Shown: in pieces, positions 27,160 to 35,760 of the stretch
Layout: every line of letters begins with the position of its first letter
Numbering within the stretch: the stretch's first letter is position 1
Assembly: GCF_003703975.1 (NCBI RefSeq)
Contig: NZ_QTJY01000016.1
Location: 78,868-142,867, forward strand
Source of the DNA: Larkinella soli
GTDB taxonomy: Bacteria > Bacteroidota > Bacteroidia > Cytophagales > Spirosomataceae
Direction of reading: 5' to 3'
Length of the DNA: 64,000 bases
The notes under the pieces: generated by a model
Database searches by the model: none
Seen by the model: the letters and a program-made list of their open reading frames with translations, nothing else
Told to the model about the DNA's origin: nothing
Program-made: the position numbers and the translations under genes

Positions 27160-27732
27160 ATGGTCACCGTAACGACCGCCCGCTCCGAACAGGACCTGAC
27201 GGGCATCCGGGAGCTTCAGCGCAGAAACCTGCGAACCGTCCTGACCGCCGACGCCATGGAAAGCCAGGGCTTCCTGACCATCGAGCATGACCTGTCGCTC
27301 CTGCAGCGCATGAACGCGGCTGAACCTGCCGTCATCGCGCGGGACGGGCAAACGGTGGCCGGCTATTGCCTGGCCATGCTTCCCTCCTTTCGGTACGAGA
27401 TTCCGGGGCTGGTTCTGATGTTCGATATGCTGGACGGTCTGTCTTTCGATTCCCGGCCGCTCAGAGAACGGAATTACGTCGTCGTGGGGCAGGTCTGTGT
27501 GAGCGAAGAATACCGGGGCATGGGGCTTTTCGACCGGATGTACGCGCATTTCCGAGATACCTTACAACCTCGTTACGAACTGTCCGTCACGGAAATAGCC
27601 GTCCGGAACCGGCGGTCCCGGCGGGCACACGAGCGGGTGGGATTTCAGAAAATTCACACTTATTTCGACCCGGCCAACGGCGAAGACTGGGATGTAGTCG
27701 TCTGGGATTGGGGTCAGACCTCTTCGGTCTGA
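27160..27732 (+). CDS. GNAT family N-acetyltransferase
   Basis: A 190-residue acetyl-CoA-dependent acyltransferase. The acetyl-CoA loop is seen as VCVSEEYRGMGLFDRMY (about 110-126), followed by AVRNRRSRRAHERVGFQKI, the usual motif B with the asparagine and late aromatic strand. The substrate is unknown. It is the last gene of the M16-ispF-amidohydrolase-epimerase-GNAT run; its start is 3 bp after the epimerase stop. Its 3' end overlaps the convergent ABC transporter gene by 19 bp. Confidence 0.85.
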   Translation: MVTVTTARSEQDLTGIRELQRRNLRTVLTADAMESQGFLTIEHDLSLLQRMNAAEPAVIARDGQTVAGYCLAMLPSFRYEIPGLVLMFDMLDGLSFDSRPLRERNYVVVGQVCVSEEYRGMGLFDRMYAHFRDTLQPRYELSVTEIAVRNRRSRRAHERVGFQKIHTYFDPANGEDWDVVVWDWGQTSSV

Positions 27733-29495
27733 AGCTGTTTTTCGTACAGTTCGCGGTAGACGCCGTTGGCGGCCAGCAGTTCCTGATGCGTGCCTTCCTC
27801 CACGACGGCGCCCTCGTCCAGCACGATGATTTTATCGGCCAGCTTGACGGAAGAAACCCGGTGAGAGATTACCACCGAGGTCCGGTTTTCCATGATCCGG
27901 TGGAGGTTGTTCAGGATGATGTTTTCCGTGTTGGTATCGACCGCCGACAGACAGTCGTCCAGAATCAGGATTCTGGGGTCACGGGCAATGGCCCGGGCGA
28001 TGGAAAGCCGCTGTTTCTGTCCACCGGACAGCGTAACGCCCCGTTCCCCGATGCGGGTATCGAAGCCCTCCGGGAATTCGGAGATGTTCTGATACAGGTC
28101 GGCGTCCTTCACGGCCTGCACCACCTTCTCCTGCGCCATTTCGGGCATCCCGAATTTAACGTTGTTGGTGATGGTTTCCGAGAACAGGAACACCTCCTGT
28201 GGCACGTACCCCATCTGCCGGCGGATGGAAGCCAGTTTGTAATCCCGGAGCGGTACGCCGTCGATCCGGATTTCGCCGGAAGTGGGGTCGTACATCCGCG
28301 TCAGCAGGTTGGCGAGCGTACTTTTCCCGGAGCCGGTCGTGCCGAGGATGGCGACGGTTTCTCCCGCTTTCACCTTCATGCTGAAATCCTTCAGCGCCAC
28401 GATGCCCGAATCCGGATAAATGAAGCGTACGTTTCGGAATTCCAGGTCGCCCTGGATTTCGGTATCCAGATTTTTCTCGGAAACGATCTCGGTCCGGACG
28501 GACAGAAATTCGTTGATCCGCTGCTGCGAGGCCGCGGCCCGCTGGGTCTGGCTCGTGGTCCAGCCGAGGGCCATGACCGGCCAGGTCAGCATGTTGACAT
28601 ACAGAATGAACTCCGTGATATTGCCGGGAGTGAGCCGCCCGGCCAGGATTTCCTGCCCGCCCACATAGACGACCAGCACGTTGCTCAACCCGATGAGAAG
28701 CATGATCAGCGGGAAAAACAGGGCATCGACGCGGGTCAGATGGAGCGACTTCGCCTTATAAACATCGCTTTCGGCGGTGAAATTGGCGGCCGAGTCTCCC
28801 TCCCGCACGAAGGCTTTCAGCACCCGGATGCCCGAGAAGGCTTCCTGAACGTAAGTGGAAAGCCGCGACAGGCTCTGCTGAATTTCTTCCGACCGGCGGA
28901 TGATGATGTTATTGACGATATAAATCGCGATGGAAAGCACCGGCAGCGGCAGCAGCACATACAGACTCAGCCGGGCGTTGATCGAAACCATGTAGGAAAT
29001 GACCAGGATGAACAGGGTGATGAGGTTCAGGCCGTACATGATGGAAGGGCCAACATACATCCGCACCTTACTGACATCCTCCGAGATGCGGGCCATCAGG
29101 TCACCGGTATTGTTCTTGCGGTAGAAGCTGAGGGGCAGGGTCTGGTAGTGTTCGTAGATTTCGTTCTTCAGATCGTATTCGATGTGCCGCGACATGACGA
29201 TGAGCGTCTGCCGGACCAGAAACAGAAAGAAGCCTTTCAGCAGGGCCATCACCAGGATCAGCACCCCGTACAGCAGAATACTGAAGGCGAAAACATCGTA
29301 CAGATTACTCTGCAGCCCACTTCCGTTGTACAGAAAATAAACGTCGAGGGTTTCCTTGACGAGGTCGAGGGCATACCGCACCAGCTGGGCCGGAATGATT
29401 CCGAACAGGTTGGAAATTGCCGTAAAAACGGCACCCCAGATGAGGTACCATTTATATTTTACCAGGTATTTGTTCAGGTGAGCGAGAGCTTTCAC
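27714..29495 (-). CDS. ABC exporter, fused permease and ATPase
   Basis: A half-size type IV ABC exporter (MsbA/BmrA-like), expected to dimerise in the inner membrane and export lipids, drugs or peptides; the cargo cannot be told from sequence. Six membrane helices lie in residues about 17-310. The nucleotide-binding domain shows Walker A GTTGSGKST (about 380-388), signature LSGGQKQR (about 485), Walker B ILILDD and the switch histidine VVISHR. 593 residues is standard. The start is a GTG at 29493-29495; an in-frame stop lies two codons upstream, so no ATG alternative exists upstream. Confidence 0.95.
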   Translation of the reverse strand: MKALAHLNKYLVKYKWYLIWGAVFTAISNLFGIIPAQLVRYALDLVKETLDVYFLYNGSGLQSNLYDVFAFSILLYGVLILVMALLKGFFLFLVRQTLIVMSRHIEYDLKNEIYEHYQTLPLSFYRKNNTGDLMARISEDVSKVRMYVGPSIMYGLNLITLFILVISYMVSINARLSLYVLLPLPVLSIAIYIVNNIIIRRSEEIQQSLSRLSTYVQEAFSGIRVLKAFVREGDSAANFTAESDVYKAKSLHLTRVDALFFPLIMLLIGLSNVLVVYVGGQEILAGRLTPGNITEFILYVNMLTWPVMALGWTTSQTQRAAASQQRINEFLSVRTEIVSEKNLDTEIQGDLEFRNVRFIYPDSGIVALKDFSMKVKAGETVAILGTTGSGKSTLANLLTRMYDPTSGEIRIDGVPLRDYKLASIRRQMGYVPQEVFLFSETITNNVKFGMPEMAQEKVVQAVKDADLYQNISEFPEGFDTRIGERGVTLSGGQKQRLSIARAIARDPRILILDDCLSAVDTNTENIILNNLHRIMENRTSVVISHRVSSVKLADKIIVLDEGAVVEEGTHQELLAANGVYRELYEKQLQTEEV

Positions 29496-29662
29496 AAATC
29501 AGAAGACGTCTTTCGATGGAACCAAAGCGGTAGCTACTGGCAGGGTAACAGAAAACGTTTCGGAATAGTTTGACGGCTTCCGGCCGTTCGTACAATTTCC
29601 CGCAGGGAAAGAAACCCGGACGGCGAACCCGCACCGGTAATCATAGTTCGGGACATTTTCCG

Positions 29663-29670
29663 TATTTTTG
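29663..29670 (+). promoter_or_regulatory. Candidate -7 box for the nusB operon
   Basis: TATTTTTG preceded by CCG, identical to the box before the dipeptidyl peptidase gene. It lies 75 bp before the nusB ATG. No clear TTG is seen at the -33 position. Confidence 0.42.
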
Positions 29671-29744
29671 CCCCTGAATATACCATTTGAAATTGCCAAA
29701 CTAAAGTTCTTTGTTTCTTGCCGAATCATCGGACACCGATCAGA

Positions 29745-30914
29745 ATGCTAAACAGACGTTTGTTGCGGATCAAAGTGATGCAGGCATTGTATGCACTGCG
29801 ACAGGCTGAGCTTTCGGCTCAGCAGCTGGCCGTCGATGCCATTGCCGAAACGTTTCAGCCGGACCTTAACTCCATGGAACCGCAGAACCTGCAGCAACTG
29901 GAGGGGTATCGCCGGCTGGCGACCGTGTTGTTTGAAGAGGGGTTGAAGGAAGGTCAGCCGAAAGACGAGGAAGATACTCCGCGCAAAGTCTGGAAAGCCG
30001 CCAACGACGCGCTGGCATTCTACCGGAATGCCCTGACCAAAGACCGCCAGCGGGCGCTTCAGATGATGCTGGAAGCCGTCCGGACTCTGGACGATTCCTA
30101 CATCCGGCTGCTGACGCTGCTCATCGAGCTGGCGCATGTGGCCCGAATCGACCGGGAACGGCCCTACGAAAACCTGTCGAGCCGGGCCATCGCCCGGGAA
30201 TCGGGCCTCGACCAGAATCGAATCGTTCGGGCGCTGGAAGAATACGAGCCGCTGCGCCGGGAAGCCCTCCGCCGGAAAATCAACTGGGAAGAAGAGGTGC
30301 CGCTGGTCCGGAAGATCTACAACGACGTTCTGAAGCAGGACGACACCTACCGGACTTATTGCGAAACCGCCCGTCATTCGGCCGACGAAGACCAGGAACT
30401 GGTGCAATACGTGCTGCGTACGCTGCTGCTCAAGCACGACCCGGCCAAAACCTGGTTTGAAGAAAATGACATTGCCTGGTCGGAGAACGCCGAACTCGTT
30501 CGCGGCATGACCATCAAAACGCTCAAGGCCGTGCAGTCCATGGAAGGCCTGAAACTGATGGACCTGAGCGACGACTGGGAGGAAGACCAGAACTTTCTGG
30601 AGACCTTATATAAAAAGTCGCTGGAAAACGACGAGGAATACGAAAAACTGCTGGCCGATCAACTCAAAAACTGGGACGTCGAGCGGGTAGCGCTGCTGGA
30701 CCGGATCATTCTGAAGCTGGCCGTCTGCGAGCTTCTGAACTTCCCGAACATTCCGGTGAAAGTGACCATTAATGAATATATTGAGCTTGCCAAACTGTAC
30801 AGTACGCCCAAAAGCGGTAAGTTTGTCAACGGAATTCTCGACAGTCTGTCCGAGAAACTGAAAGCATCCGGCCAGATGCGGAAAAGCGGCCGGGGCCTGC
30901 TGGATAACAAGTAG
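29745..30914 (+). CDS. nusB: Transcription antitermination factor NusB (long Bacteroidota form)
   Basis: NusB, with NusE, binds boxA RNA in rRNA antitermination. The N-terminus MLNRRLLRIKVMQALYA and the C-terminal helical NusB domain (about 265-375, with the VERVALLDRIILKLAVCELL and VTINEYIELAKLYS motifs) are diagnostic. At 389 residues it is more than twice the E. coli length, because of the helical middle region usual in Bacteroidota. The start is set at the ATG 29745; nine extra codons upstream are open but unlike the family. It heads a run with YtxH, DUF1573, yajC, YbbR and coaE. Confidence 0.93.
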   Translation: MLNRRLLRIKVMQALYALRQAELSAQQLAVDAIAETFQPDLNSMEPQNLQQLEGYRRLATVLFEEGLKEGQPKDEEDTPRKVWKAANDALAFYRNALTKDRQRALQMMLEAVRTLDDSYIRLLTLLIELAHVARIDRERPYENLSSRAIARESGLDQNRIVRALEEYEPLRREALRRKINWEEEVPLVRKIYNDVLKQDDTYRTYCETARHSADEDQELVQYVLRTLLLKHDPAKTWFEENDIAWSENAELVRGMTIKTLKAVQSMEGLKLMDLSDDWEEDQNFLETLYKKSLENDEEYEKLLADQLKNWDVERVALLDRIILKLAVCELLNFPNIPVKVTINEYIELAKLYSTPKSGKFVNGILDSLSEKLKASGQMRKSGRGLLDNK

Positions 30915-30962
30915 ACCGGTTCGGCGCGGACGGGCCGGCACAAACCGAAAATTAAAAACAGT

Positions 30963-31265
30963 ATGAGCAGAACCACCACAACCCTGATTGCTTTCCTGAC
31001 CGGCTGCGCTACCGGCGCTACCCTGGGATTGCTCTATGCCCCTGAAAAAGGTGCCGTCACCCGCGACCGGCTGATGTACCGCCTGTCGAAATACCGGGAA
31101 CAGCTCCGTCAGCTGATCGACGACATCCTGGATTCGGCCGACCTGCCCGACAGCTTCGCCAAGGCCGAAGGCCAGCGGGTCGTGAACGACGCCCGCGAAA
31201 AAGCCGAGCGGCTGCTCGAAGACGTCGACCGGCTGATGGCACAGATCAAACAGCAGGGCTCCTGA
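30963..31265 (+). CDS. YtxH-like small membrane-associated protein
   Basis: A 100-residue protein with one N-terminal hydrophobic helix (about 7-25) containing the motif GATLGLLYAPEKG, followed by a basic, helical region likely to form coiled coil (about 35-98). This is the YtxH/gas-vesicle-like family, of unclear function and often stress-associated. It lies 48 bp after nusB and 74 bp before the DUF1573 gene, an order seen in many Bacteroidota. Confidence 0.82.
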   Translation: MSRTTTTLIAFLTGCATGATLGLLYAPEKGAVTRDRLMYRLSKYREQLRQLIDDILDSADLPDSFAKAEGQRVVNDAREKAERLLEDVDRLMAQIKQQGS

Positions 31266-31339
31266 CAGGTGGAGAGAACCGGGAGGCAGGCGTTTTCCGG
31301 CGCCTGACCCCCTTCATCGACTCTGGTTTATAACGACTT

Positions 31340-31783
31340 ATGAAAAAAATAGGAATCGGTCTGTGGCTGCTTTTCGCCGTCACTGCCTGTAATCAGAACC
31401 GTCAGGACTCCACGAAGGAACTGGCGGGCAAAATGCCGAAAATCGTCTTTGCCGATAAAGGCGTGTACGATTTCGGGGACGTCACCGAAGGCGATACCGT
31501 CGAACGGAACTTTGCCTTCAAGAACGAGGGCGAGTTTCCGCTGATTATCAATAACATTCAGACCTCCTGCGGCTGCACGACCCCCGAATGGCCCAGGAAA
31601 CCTATCGGTCCGGGTGAGAAATCGTCCATCCGGGTCCGGTTCAACAGCCAGGGCAAGCGGGGCGAGCAGAATAAGACCGTCACGGTGTATGCCAACACCG
31701 ACCCGGCCTATACGGAACTTACCTTTCGGGTCATGGTCAATCCGCGGGCGGATTCGGCCCGTACGACCGCAGCAGCCCAGTAG
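31340..31783 (+). CDS. DUF1573 lipoprotein
   Basis: A 147-residue protein with a lipoprotein signal (VTACN, Cys17) and one immunoglobulin-like DUF1573 domain (about 36-136) carrying the family signature YDFGDVTEGDTVERNFAFKN and the TSCGCTTPEW cysteine motif. Probably an inner- or outer-membrane-anchored periplasmic protein. The function is unknown; the two-cysteine motif could bind metal or form a disulfide. It sits 15 bp before yajC in the nusB run. Confidence 0.88.
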   Translation: MKKIGIGLWLLFAVTACNQNRQDSTKELAGKMPKIVFADKGVYDFGDVTEGDTVERNFAFKNEGEFPLIINNIQTSCGCTTPEWPRKPIGPGEKSSIRVRFNSQGKRGEQNKTVTVYANTDPAYTELTFRVMVNPRADSARTTAAAQ

Positions 31784-31798
31784 TCCGACAATTTAACC

Positions 31799-32125
31799 AT
31801 GCAAATCATGTCCTTTCTCTCTATTTTAGTGCAGGCCCCCGCCGGGCAATCGGGTCAGATGATCTGGAATATCGTCCTGTGGGTGGGCATTTTTATCGTG
31901 TTCTACTTCTTCATGATCCGTCCGCAGCAAAAGAAGCAGAAGGATCAGAAGAGTTTCGTCGATAACCTCAAGAAAGGGGACAGCGTCGTGACCATCGGCG
32001 GGCTGCACGGCAAGATTTATGCCGTCGAGGGCAATACCGTCACCCTCGAAGTAGACAAAGGATTGAAACTGACGTTCGAAAAGACGGCGATTTCCCGCGA
32101 AGCCACCGTTAAAGTGCAGTCCTAA
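31799..32125 (+). CDS. yajC: Sec translocase accessory subunit YajC
   Basis: A small membrane subunit of the SecDF-YajC complex that assists protein export. One hydrophobic helix (about 20-42) is followed by the family motif MIRPQQKKQKDQ and a short cytoplasmic beta domain with KKGDSVVTIGGLHGKI. 108 residues is typical. A second ATG three codons in (31808) is an alternative start. It is downstream of DUF1573 and upstream of the YbbR gene. Confidence 0.94.
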   Translation: MQIMSFLSILVQAPAGQSGQMIWNIVLWVGIFIVFYFFMIRPQQKKQKDQKSFVDNLKKGDSVVTIGGLHGKIYAVEGNTVTLEVDKGLKLTFEKTAISREATVKVQS

Positions 32126-32146
32126 CGCCCTTCGGCCGCTACGATT

Positions 32147-32896
32147 TTGTCGCTGACCACTGCCCAATCCCGTCCGTTTCATGCGCCTACGCTGGTCTGG
32201 TGCCTGCTGGTCGCGGCCGTCATCTGGGTGCTGAAGTCACTGAACAAGGATAATTATACGGTCACGGTGCAGTATCCGATCCAGTTCTTTTACGACCGGA
32301 CGGCCTACGTCCCGACCTCTCCCCTGCCGAAAACCGTTACCGTGAGCGTGACGGGCAACGGCTGGAACCTGCTCCGCAAAACCTGGCTGCCCTTCCGGTC
32401 GAAACCGATCATCTACCGCGTGGAGAGCCCCCTCCGGACGAAAGCCATCAATACGGCTTCACTGGCGGCTTCTCTCACCGATCATGCCAAGGACGTTCGG
32501 ATCAACTTCATTTCCGGCGATACGCTGGCTCTGAATTTCGACCGGCTTTCGGTGCTGGAAGTTCCCGTCGTCATCGACAGTGCGGGCATCGACCTGGCCG
32601 ACCGGATGGTCGTCGCCAGCCTGATCAACGTTTCGCCCCGAATCATCCGGTTCGAGGGACCGGCCCGCCTGCTGCGCGGGATGCCCGATACGCTGAAGGT
32701 AGCGATTCCCGCCCGGCGGCTTTCCGGCAATTTCGACGAGGAACTTCTCCTGAACATCCCCCGCCACCCGCTCATTCAGGCCAGCGCCGACCGCGTTATG
32801 GTCAGCTTCGAGGTCGCCGAACTGCTGCAGCCGCTGCCTGATCCGAAAGCCGCTACGAAACCTCTCCCGACCGTGAAAGCCGCTTCAAAAAAATGA
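32147..32896 (+). CDS. YbbR-like domain protein with TTG start
   Basis: A 249-residue protein with an N-terminal membrane anchor (about 15-32) and repeated beta-rich modules resembling YbbR domains (about 36-120 and 130-225). YbbR proteins occur with c-di-AMP cyclases or at this yajC-coaE location; the role here is not known. The start is a TTG at 32147-32149. The in-frame yajC stop lies seven codons upstream and no ATG or GTG lies between, so TTG is the best choice. The 3' end overlaps coaE by 4 bp (ATGA), so translation is probably coupled. Confidence 0.8.
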   Translation: MSLTTAQSRPFHAPTLVWCLLVAAVIWVLKSLNKDNYTVTVQYPIQFFYDRTAYVPTSPLPKTVTVSVTGNGWNLLRKTWLPFRSKPIIYRVESPLRTKAINTASLAASLTDHAKDVRINFISGDTLALNFDRLSVLEVPVVIDSAGIDLADRMVVASLINVSPRIIRFEGPARLLRGMPDTLKVAIPARRLSGNFDEELLLNIPRHPLIQASADRVMVSFEVAELLQPLPDPKAATKPLPTVKAASKK

Positions 32897-33525
32897 AAAC
32901 CGGCCCGAATCGCCCCCTTCTCATCGGCGTCACCGGCGGCATCGGCTCCGGAAAATCGACCGTCTGCCGGATCTTCGAAAGCCTGGGGGTTCCCGTTTAC
33001 CTCGCCGACGAGCGGGCCAAATGGCTGACCGGCCACGACGCCATCCTCAAAGCCGACATTATCCGGCTGCTCGGCTCCGACGCCTACACCCCGACCGGAC
33101 AGTATAACCGAAGCTGGGTGGCTGCCCAGGTATTCGGGCAGCCCGAACTGCTCGGGCAACTCAACGCCCTCATTCATCCCCGGGTGTATGCCGACACCGA
33201 AACCTGGGTGCGGAGCCATGCGGAGTTCGCCTATCTTATCAAGGAAGCCGCTCTGCTGCGGGCCGCCGGCGACGGTAACTCCCTCAACAAACTGGTGGTC
33301 ATTCATGCACCGCCGGAACTGCGGGTCCAGCGCATCCGCAAACGAGACCCGCACCGGTCGGAGGAAGAAATCCGCAACATCATCAGCCGGCAGGTCAGTG
33401 ACGAGGAACGGCTCGCGATGGCCAATTACGTCATCGAAAACGACGAAACCCGGATGCTGATTCCGCAGGTGCTGCGACTTCACGAAGAATTTGTCGGAAT
33501 GAGCGGCCTGGATTTGACGGATTGA
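32893..33525 (+). CDS. coaE: Dephospho-CoA kinase
   Basis: The last step of coenzyme A synthesis, phosphorylating the ribose 3'-OH of dephospho-CoA. P-loop GGIGSGKSTVCRIFESLG (about 15-32), the YLADERAK motif with the catalytic Asp (about 36-43), HPRVYADTE (about 96), KEAALL (about 117) and the late QRIRKRDPHRSEEEI lid (about 140-155) are all present. 210 residues is standard. It is translationally coupled to the YbbR gene by an ATGA overlap. Confidence 0.95.
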   Translation: MKTGPNRPLLIGVTGGIGSGKSTVCRIFESLGVPVYLADERAKWLTGHDAILKADIIRLLGSDAYTPTGQYNRSWVAAQVFGQPELLGQLNALIHPRVYADTETWVRSHAEFAYLIKEAALLRAAGDGNSLNKLVVIHAPPELRVQRIRKRDPHRSEEEIRNIISRQVSDEERLAMANYVIENDETRMLIPQVLRLHEEFVGMSGLDLTD

Positions 33526-33597
33526 GCAGGTTTGCACGGAATTTTCCCTTAAATTGAAAACCGTGTCCATCCGAATTTTCGAGTTGCTGCCCTTTCC

Positions 33598-35250
33598 ATG
33601 AAAAAACTTTTTCTCCCTGCCGCCTGCCTGCTCAGCTTTCTGGCGGGCGCCTTCATCACCGACGACGATATCCGTAAACCCCTGACCGGCGACCTGGCCG
33701 AAGCGGCCGCCCGGGTCATGGGGCTGGAGTTCAACCCGGCCGAGCGCGACTCGATGCTGGAAAACCTCAACCGCTTCCGGGAAGACTACGAGGCCATTCG
33801 GAAAATCGACCTGCCCAACGATCTGGCTCCGGCCTTGATTTTCAATCCTTTGCCTACCGGCTTCAAACTGCCGACCGGCCCCAGTTCGTTCAAGGCCGGT
33901 CCGGTGGGCACGGTGAAAGTCCCGGCCGACCGTAGTGAACTGGCCTTTTATACCGTCGCACAGCTGGGCCGGCTGATCCGGACCCGCCAGATCACCTCCG
34001 AAGAACTCACCCGGTTTTTTCTGGAACGGCTGAAGGCTTATAGTCCGAAACTGCTCTGCGTCGTCACGCTAACGGAAGACCTCGCCCTCCAGCAGGCCAG
34101 ACGGGCGGACTCCGAAATTAAAGCGGGCAAATATCGGGGTCCGCTCCACGGCATCCCCTACGGCGCCAAAGACCTTTTTGCAAAAAAAGGCTATAAAACC
34201 ACCTGGGGTTCAGTACCCTTCAAAAATCAGACGCTTGATTACGACGCCACCGTCATCCGCAGACTGGAGGAAGCCGGGGCCGTCCTCTGCGCCAAGCTGA
34301 CCCTGGGCGAGTTGGCGATGGGCGACGTCTGGTTCGGCGGAATGACCCGCAACCCCTGGGACCCGACCACCGGTTCGAGCGGGTCGTCGGCGGGTTCGGG
34401 TTCCAGCGTGTCGGCGGGGCTGCTTCCCTTCGCCATCGGCACCGAAACCCGCGGCTCCATCGTTTCTCCTTCGACGGTCAACGGAGTCACGGGCCTGCGG
34501 CCGACGTTCGGTCGGGTCAGTCGCCACGGGGCCATGGCGCTGAGCTGGTCGATGGACAAGATCGGGCCGATGTGCCGGAGCGTCGAAGACTGCGCGCTCG
34601 TGTTCAACGCCATCTACGGCCCGGACGGAAACGACCCGACGGTGATCGCGGCCCCCTTTCGATATGCTCCGCTGACCTCCCTGAAAGGACTGAAAATCGG
34701 TTATCTGAGAAAGGCCTTCGACGCTGACTATGCCAGCAAAGCCAACGACGGGCAGACCCTGGAAACCCTCCGGAAGCTGGGCGCGGAACTGGTCCCGTTC
34801 GACCTGCCGGACCTGCCCGTCGGCCGGATCGGCTTTATCCTGACCGCCGAAGCCGCAGCGGCTTTCGACGAGCTGACCCGTTCGGGAAAGGACGACCAGA
34901 TGGTGCAGCAGTCAAAATACGCCTGGCCGAACACCTTCCGTTCGTCGCGGTTCATCCCGGCCGTCGAGTACATCCAGGCCAACCGCATCCGGGCCCGGCT
35001 GATCGACGAGATGGAGCAGAAAATGAAGGCCGTCGATCTCTACATCACGCCCACTTTCGGCAACGCCAATCTGGCCCTGACCAACCTGACGGGCCATCCC
35101 TGCGTGGTGCTGCCGAACGGCTTCACGCCCAAAGGCCGCCCGACCAGCATCACCTTCATGGGCCGGCTTTTCGACGAAGGCCGGCTGCTGGCTGTCGCCA
35201 AGGCCTACCAGGACGCTACGGCCTGGCATACGAAACACCCGGCGCTTTGA
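33598..35250 (+). CDS. Exported amidase-signature enzyme
   Basis: A 550-residue amidase-signature hydrolase related to GatA but with an N-terminal signal peptide (LLSFLAGAFIT), so it acts in the periplasm or outside. The Ser-cisSer-Lys triad is visible: Lys in YGAKDLF (about 183), the Gly/Ser-rich GSSGSSAGSGSS with the cis-Ser (about 259-270) and the nucleophile in ETRGSIVSP (about 281-289). The substrate (amide, peptide or aryl amide) is unknown. It lies 72 bp after coaE. The DUF559 repeat element begins directly after its stop codon. Confidence 0.9.
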   Translation: MKKLFLPAACLLSFLAGAFITDDDIRKPLTGDLAEAAARVMGLEFNPAERDSMLENLNRFREDYEAIRKIDLPNDLAPALIFNPLPTGFKLPTGPSSFKAGPVGTVKVPADRSELAFYTVAQLGRLIRTRQITSEELTRFFLERLKAYSPKLLCVVTLTEDLALQQARRADSEIKAGKYRGPLHGIPYGAKDLFAKKGYKTTWGSVPFKNQTLDYDATVIRRLEEAGAVLCAKLTLGELAMGDVWFGGMTRNPWDPTTGSSGSSAGSGSSVSAGLLPFAIGTETRGSIVSPSTVNGVTGLRPTFGRVSRHGAMALSWSMDKIGPMCRSVEDCALVFNAIYGPDGNDPTVIAAPFRYAPLTSLKGLKIGYLRKAFDADYASKANDGQTLETLRKLGAELVPFDLPDLPVGRIGFILTAEAAAAFDELTRSGKDDQMVQQSKYAWPNTFRSSRFIPAVEYIQANRIRARLIDEMEQKMKAVDLYITPTFGNANLALTNLTGHPCVVLPNGFTPKGRPTSITFMGRLFDEGRLLAVAKAYQDATAWHTKHPAL

Positions 35251-35356
35251 GACCCCCCCCCGGCCCCCTCCTTGGTAAGGAGGGGGTGGCTCCGCAGGAT
35301 TAAATAGTAGCAGCGCACTCCCCCTCCTTACCAAGGAGGGGCCTGGGGGGGTGGTT
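35251..35356 (+). repeat. Left inverted repeat of the DUF559 element
   Basis: A C-rich outer arm, a palindrome CTCCTT-GGT-AAGGAG, a 33-bp core at 35287-35319, then a second palindrome with loop ACC and a G-rich outer arm. The two palindromes are reverse complements, so the whole unit can also fold as one long hairpin. Confidence 0.9.
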
Positions 35357-35712
35357 CATTTTCTGAAACAATTCCGAATCCTCTCCAGCACCTCGAAAAC
35401 GTTTTCTGCAATTTCCTCATTCCGGACACGCAGCACCGTTATGTCAAGGGTGGCTAAAGCCCGGTCCCGTTCCTGGTCGTTTGCCTGGTTTTCCGGCGCG
35501 TCATGTATAAAACCATCCACCTCAATGGCAAGGCGTTCGGCCGGACAATAAAAATCAAGGATAAAATAGCCGATGCTGTGCTGCCGCCTGAATTTACGCC
35601 CATCCAGTTGACTCCTGCGTAACCGGAACCACAGCGCTTCTTCCGCAAAGGTTGATTCGTTCCGCAACTGCTGCCGGATCGGCTTCAATACATTAAGGTT
35701 ATTCAGTTTCAT
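35356..35712 (-). CDS. DUF559 (Vsr-fold) endonuclease-domain protein
   Basis: A 118-residue protein of the DUF559/VSR-like PD-(D/E)xK nuclease group. The opening LRNESTFAEEALWFRLR, then GRKFRRQHSIGYFILDFYC (Asp53) and LAIEVDGFIH (Glu64, Asp66), is the classic DUF559 pattern with an intact catalytic D...ExD core. The target is unknown; related proteins resemble the mismatch endonuclease Vsr. It is a single gene on the minus strand. Its stop touches the left repeat and its start is about 50 bp inside the right repeat, so transcription must begin in or near that repeat. It is unrelated to its neighbours and probably came with the element. Confidence 0.87.
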   Translation of the reverse strand: MKLNNLNVLKPIRQQLRNESTFAEEALWFRLRRSQLDGRKFRRQHSIGYFILDFYCPAERLAIEVDGFIHDAPENQANDQERDRALATLDITVLRVRNEEIAENVFEVLERIRNCFRK

Positions 35713-35760
35713 TTTTAAGGTTTATCCCTTAAGACGGTATTCCGGTCCAAAAGCCACGCA

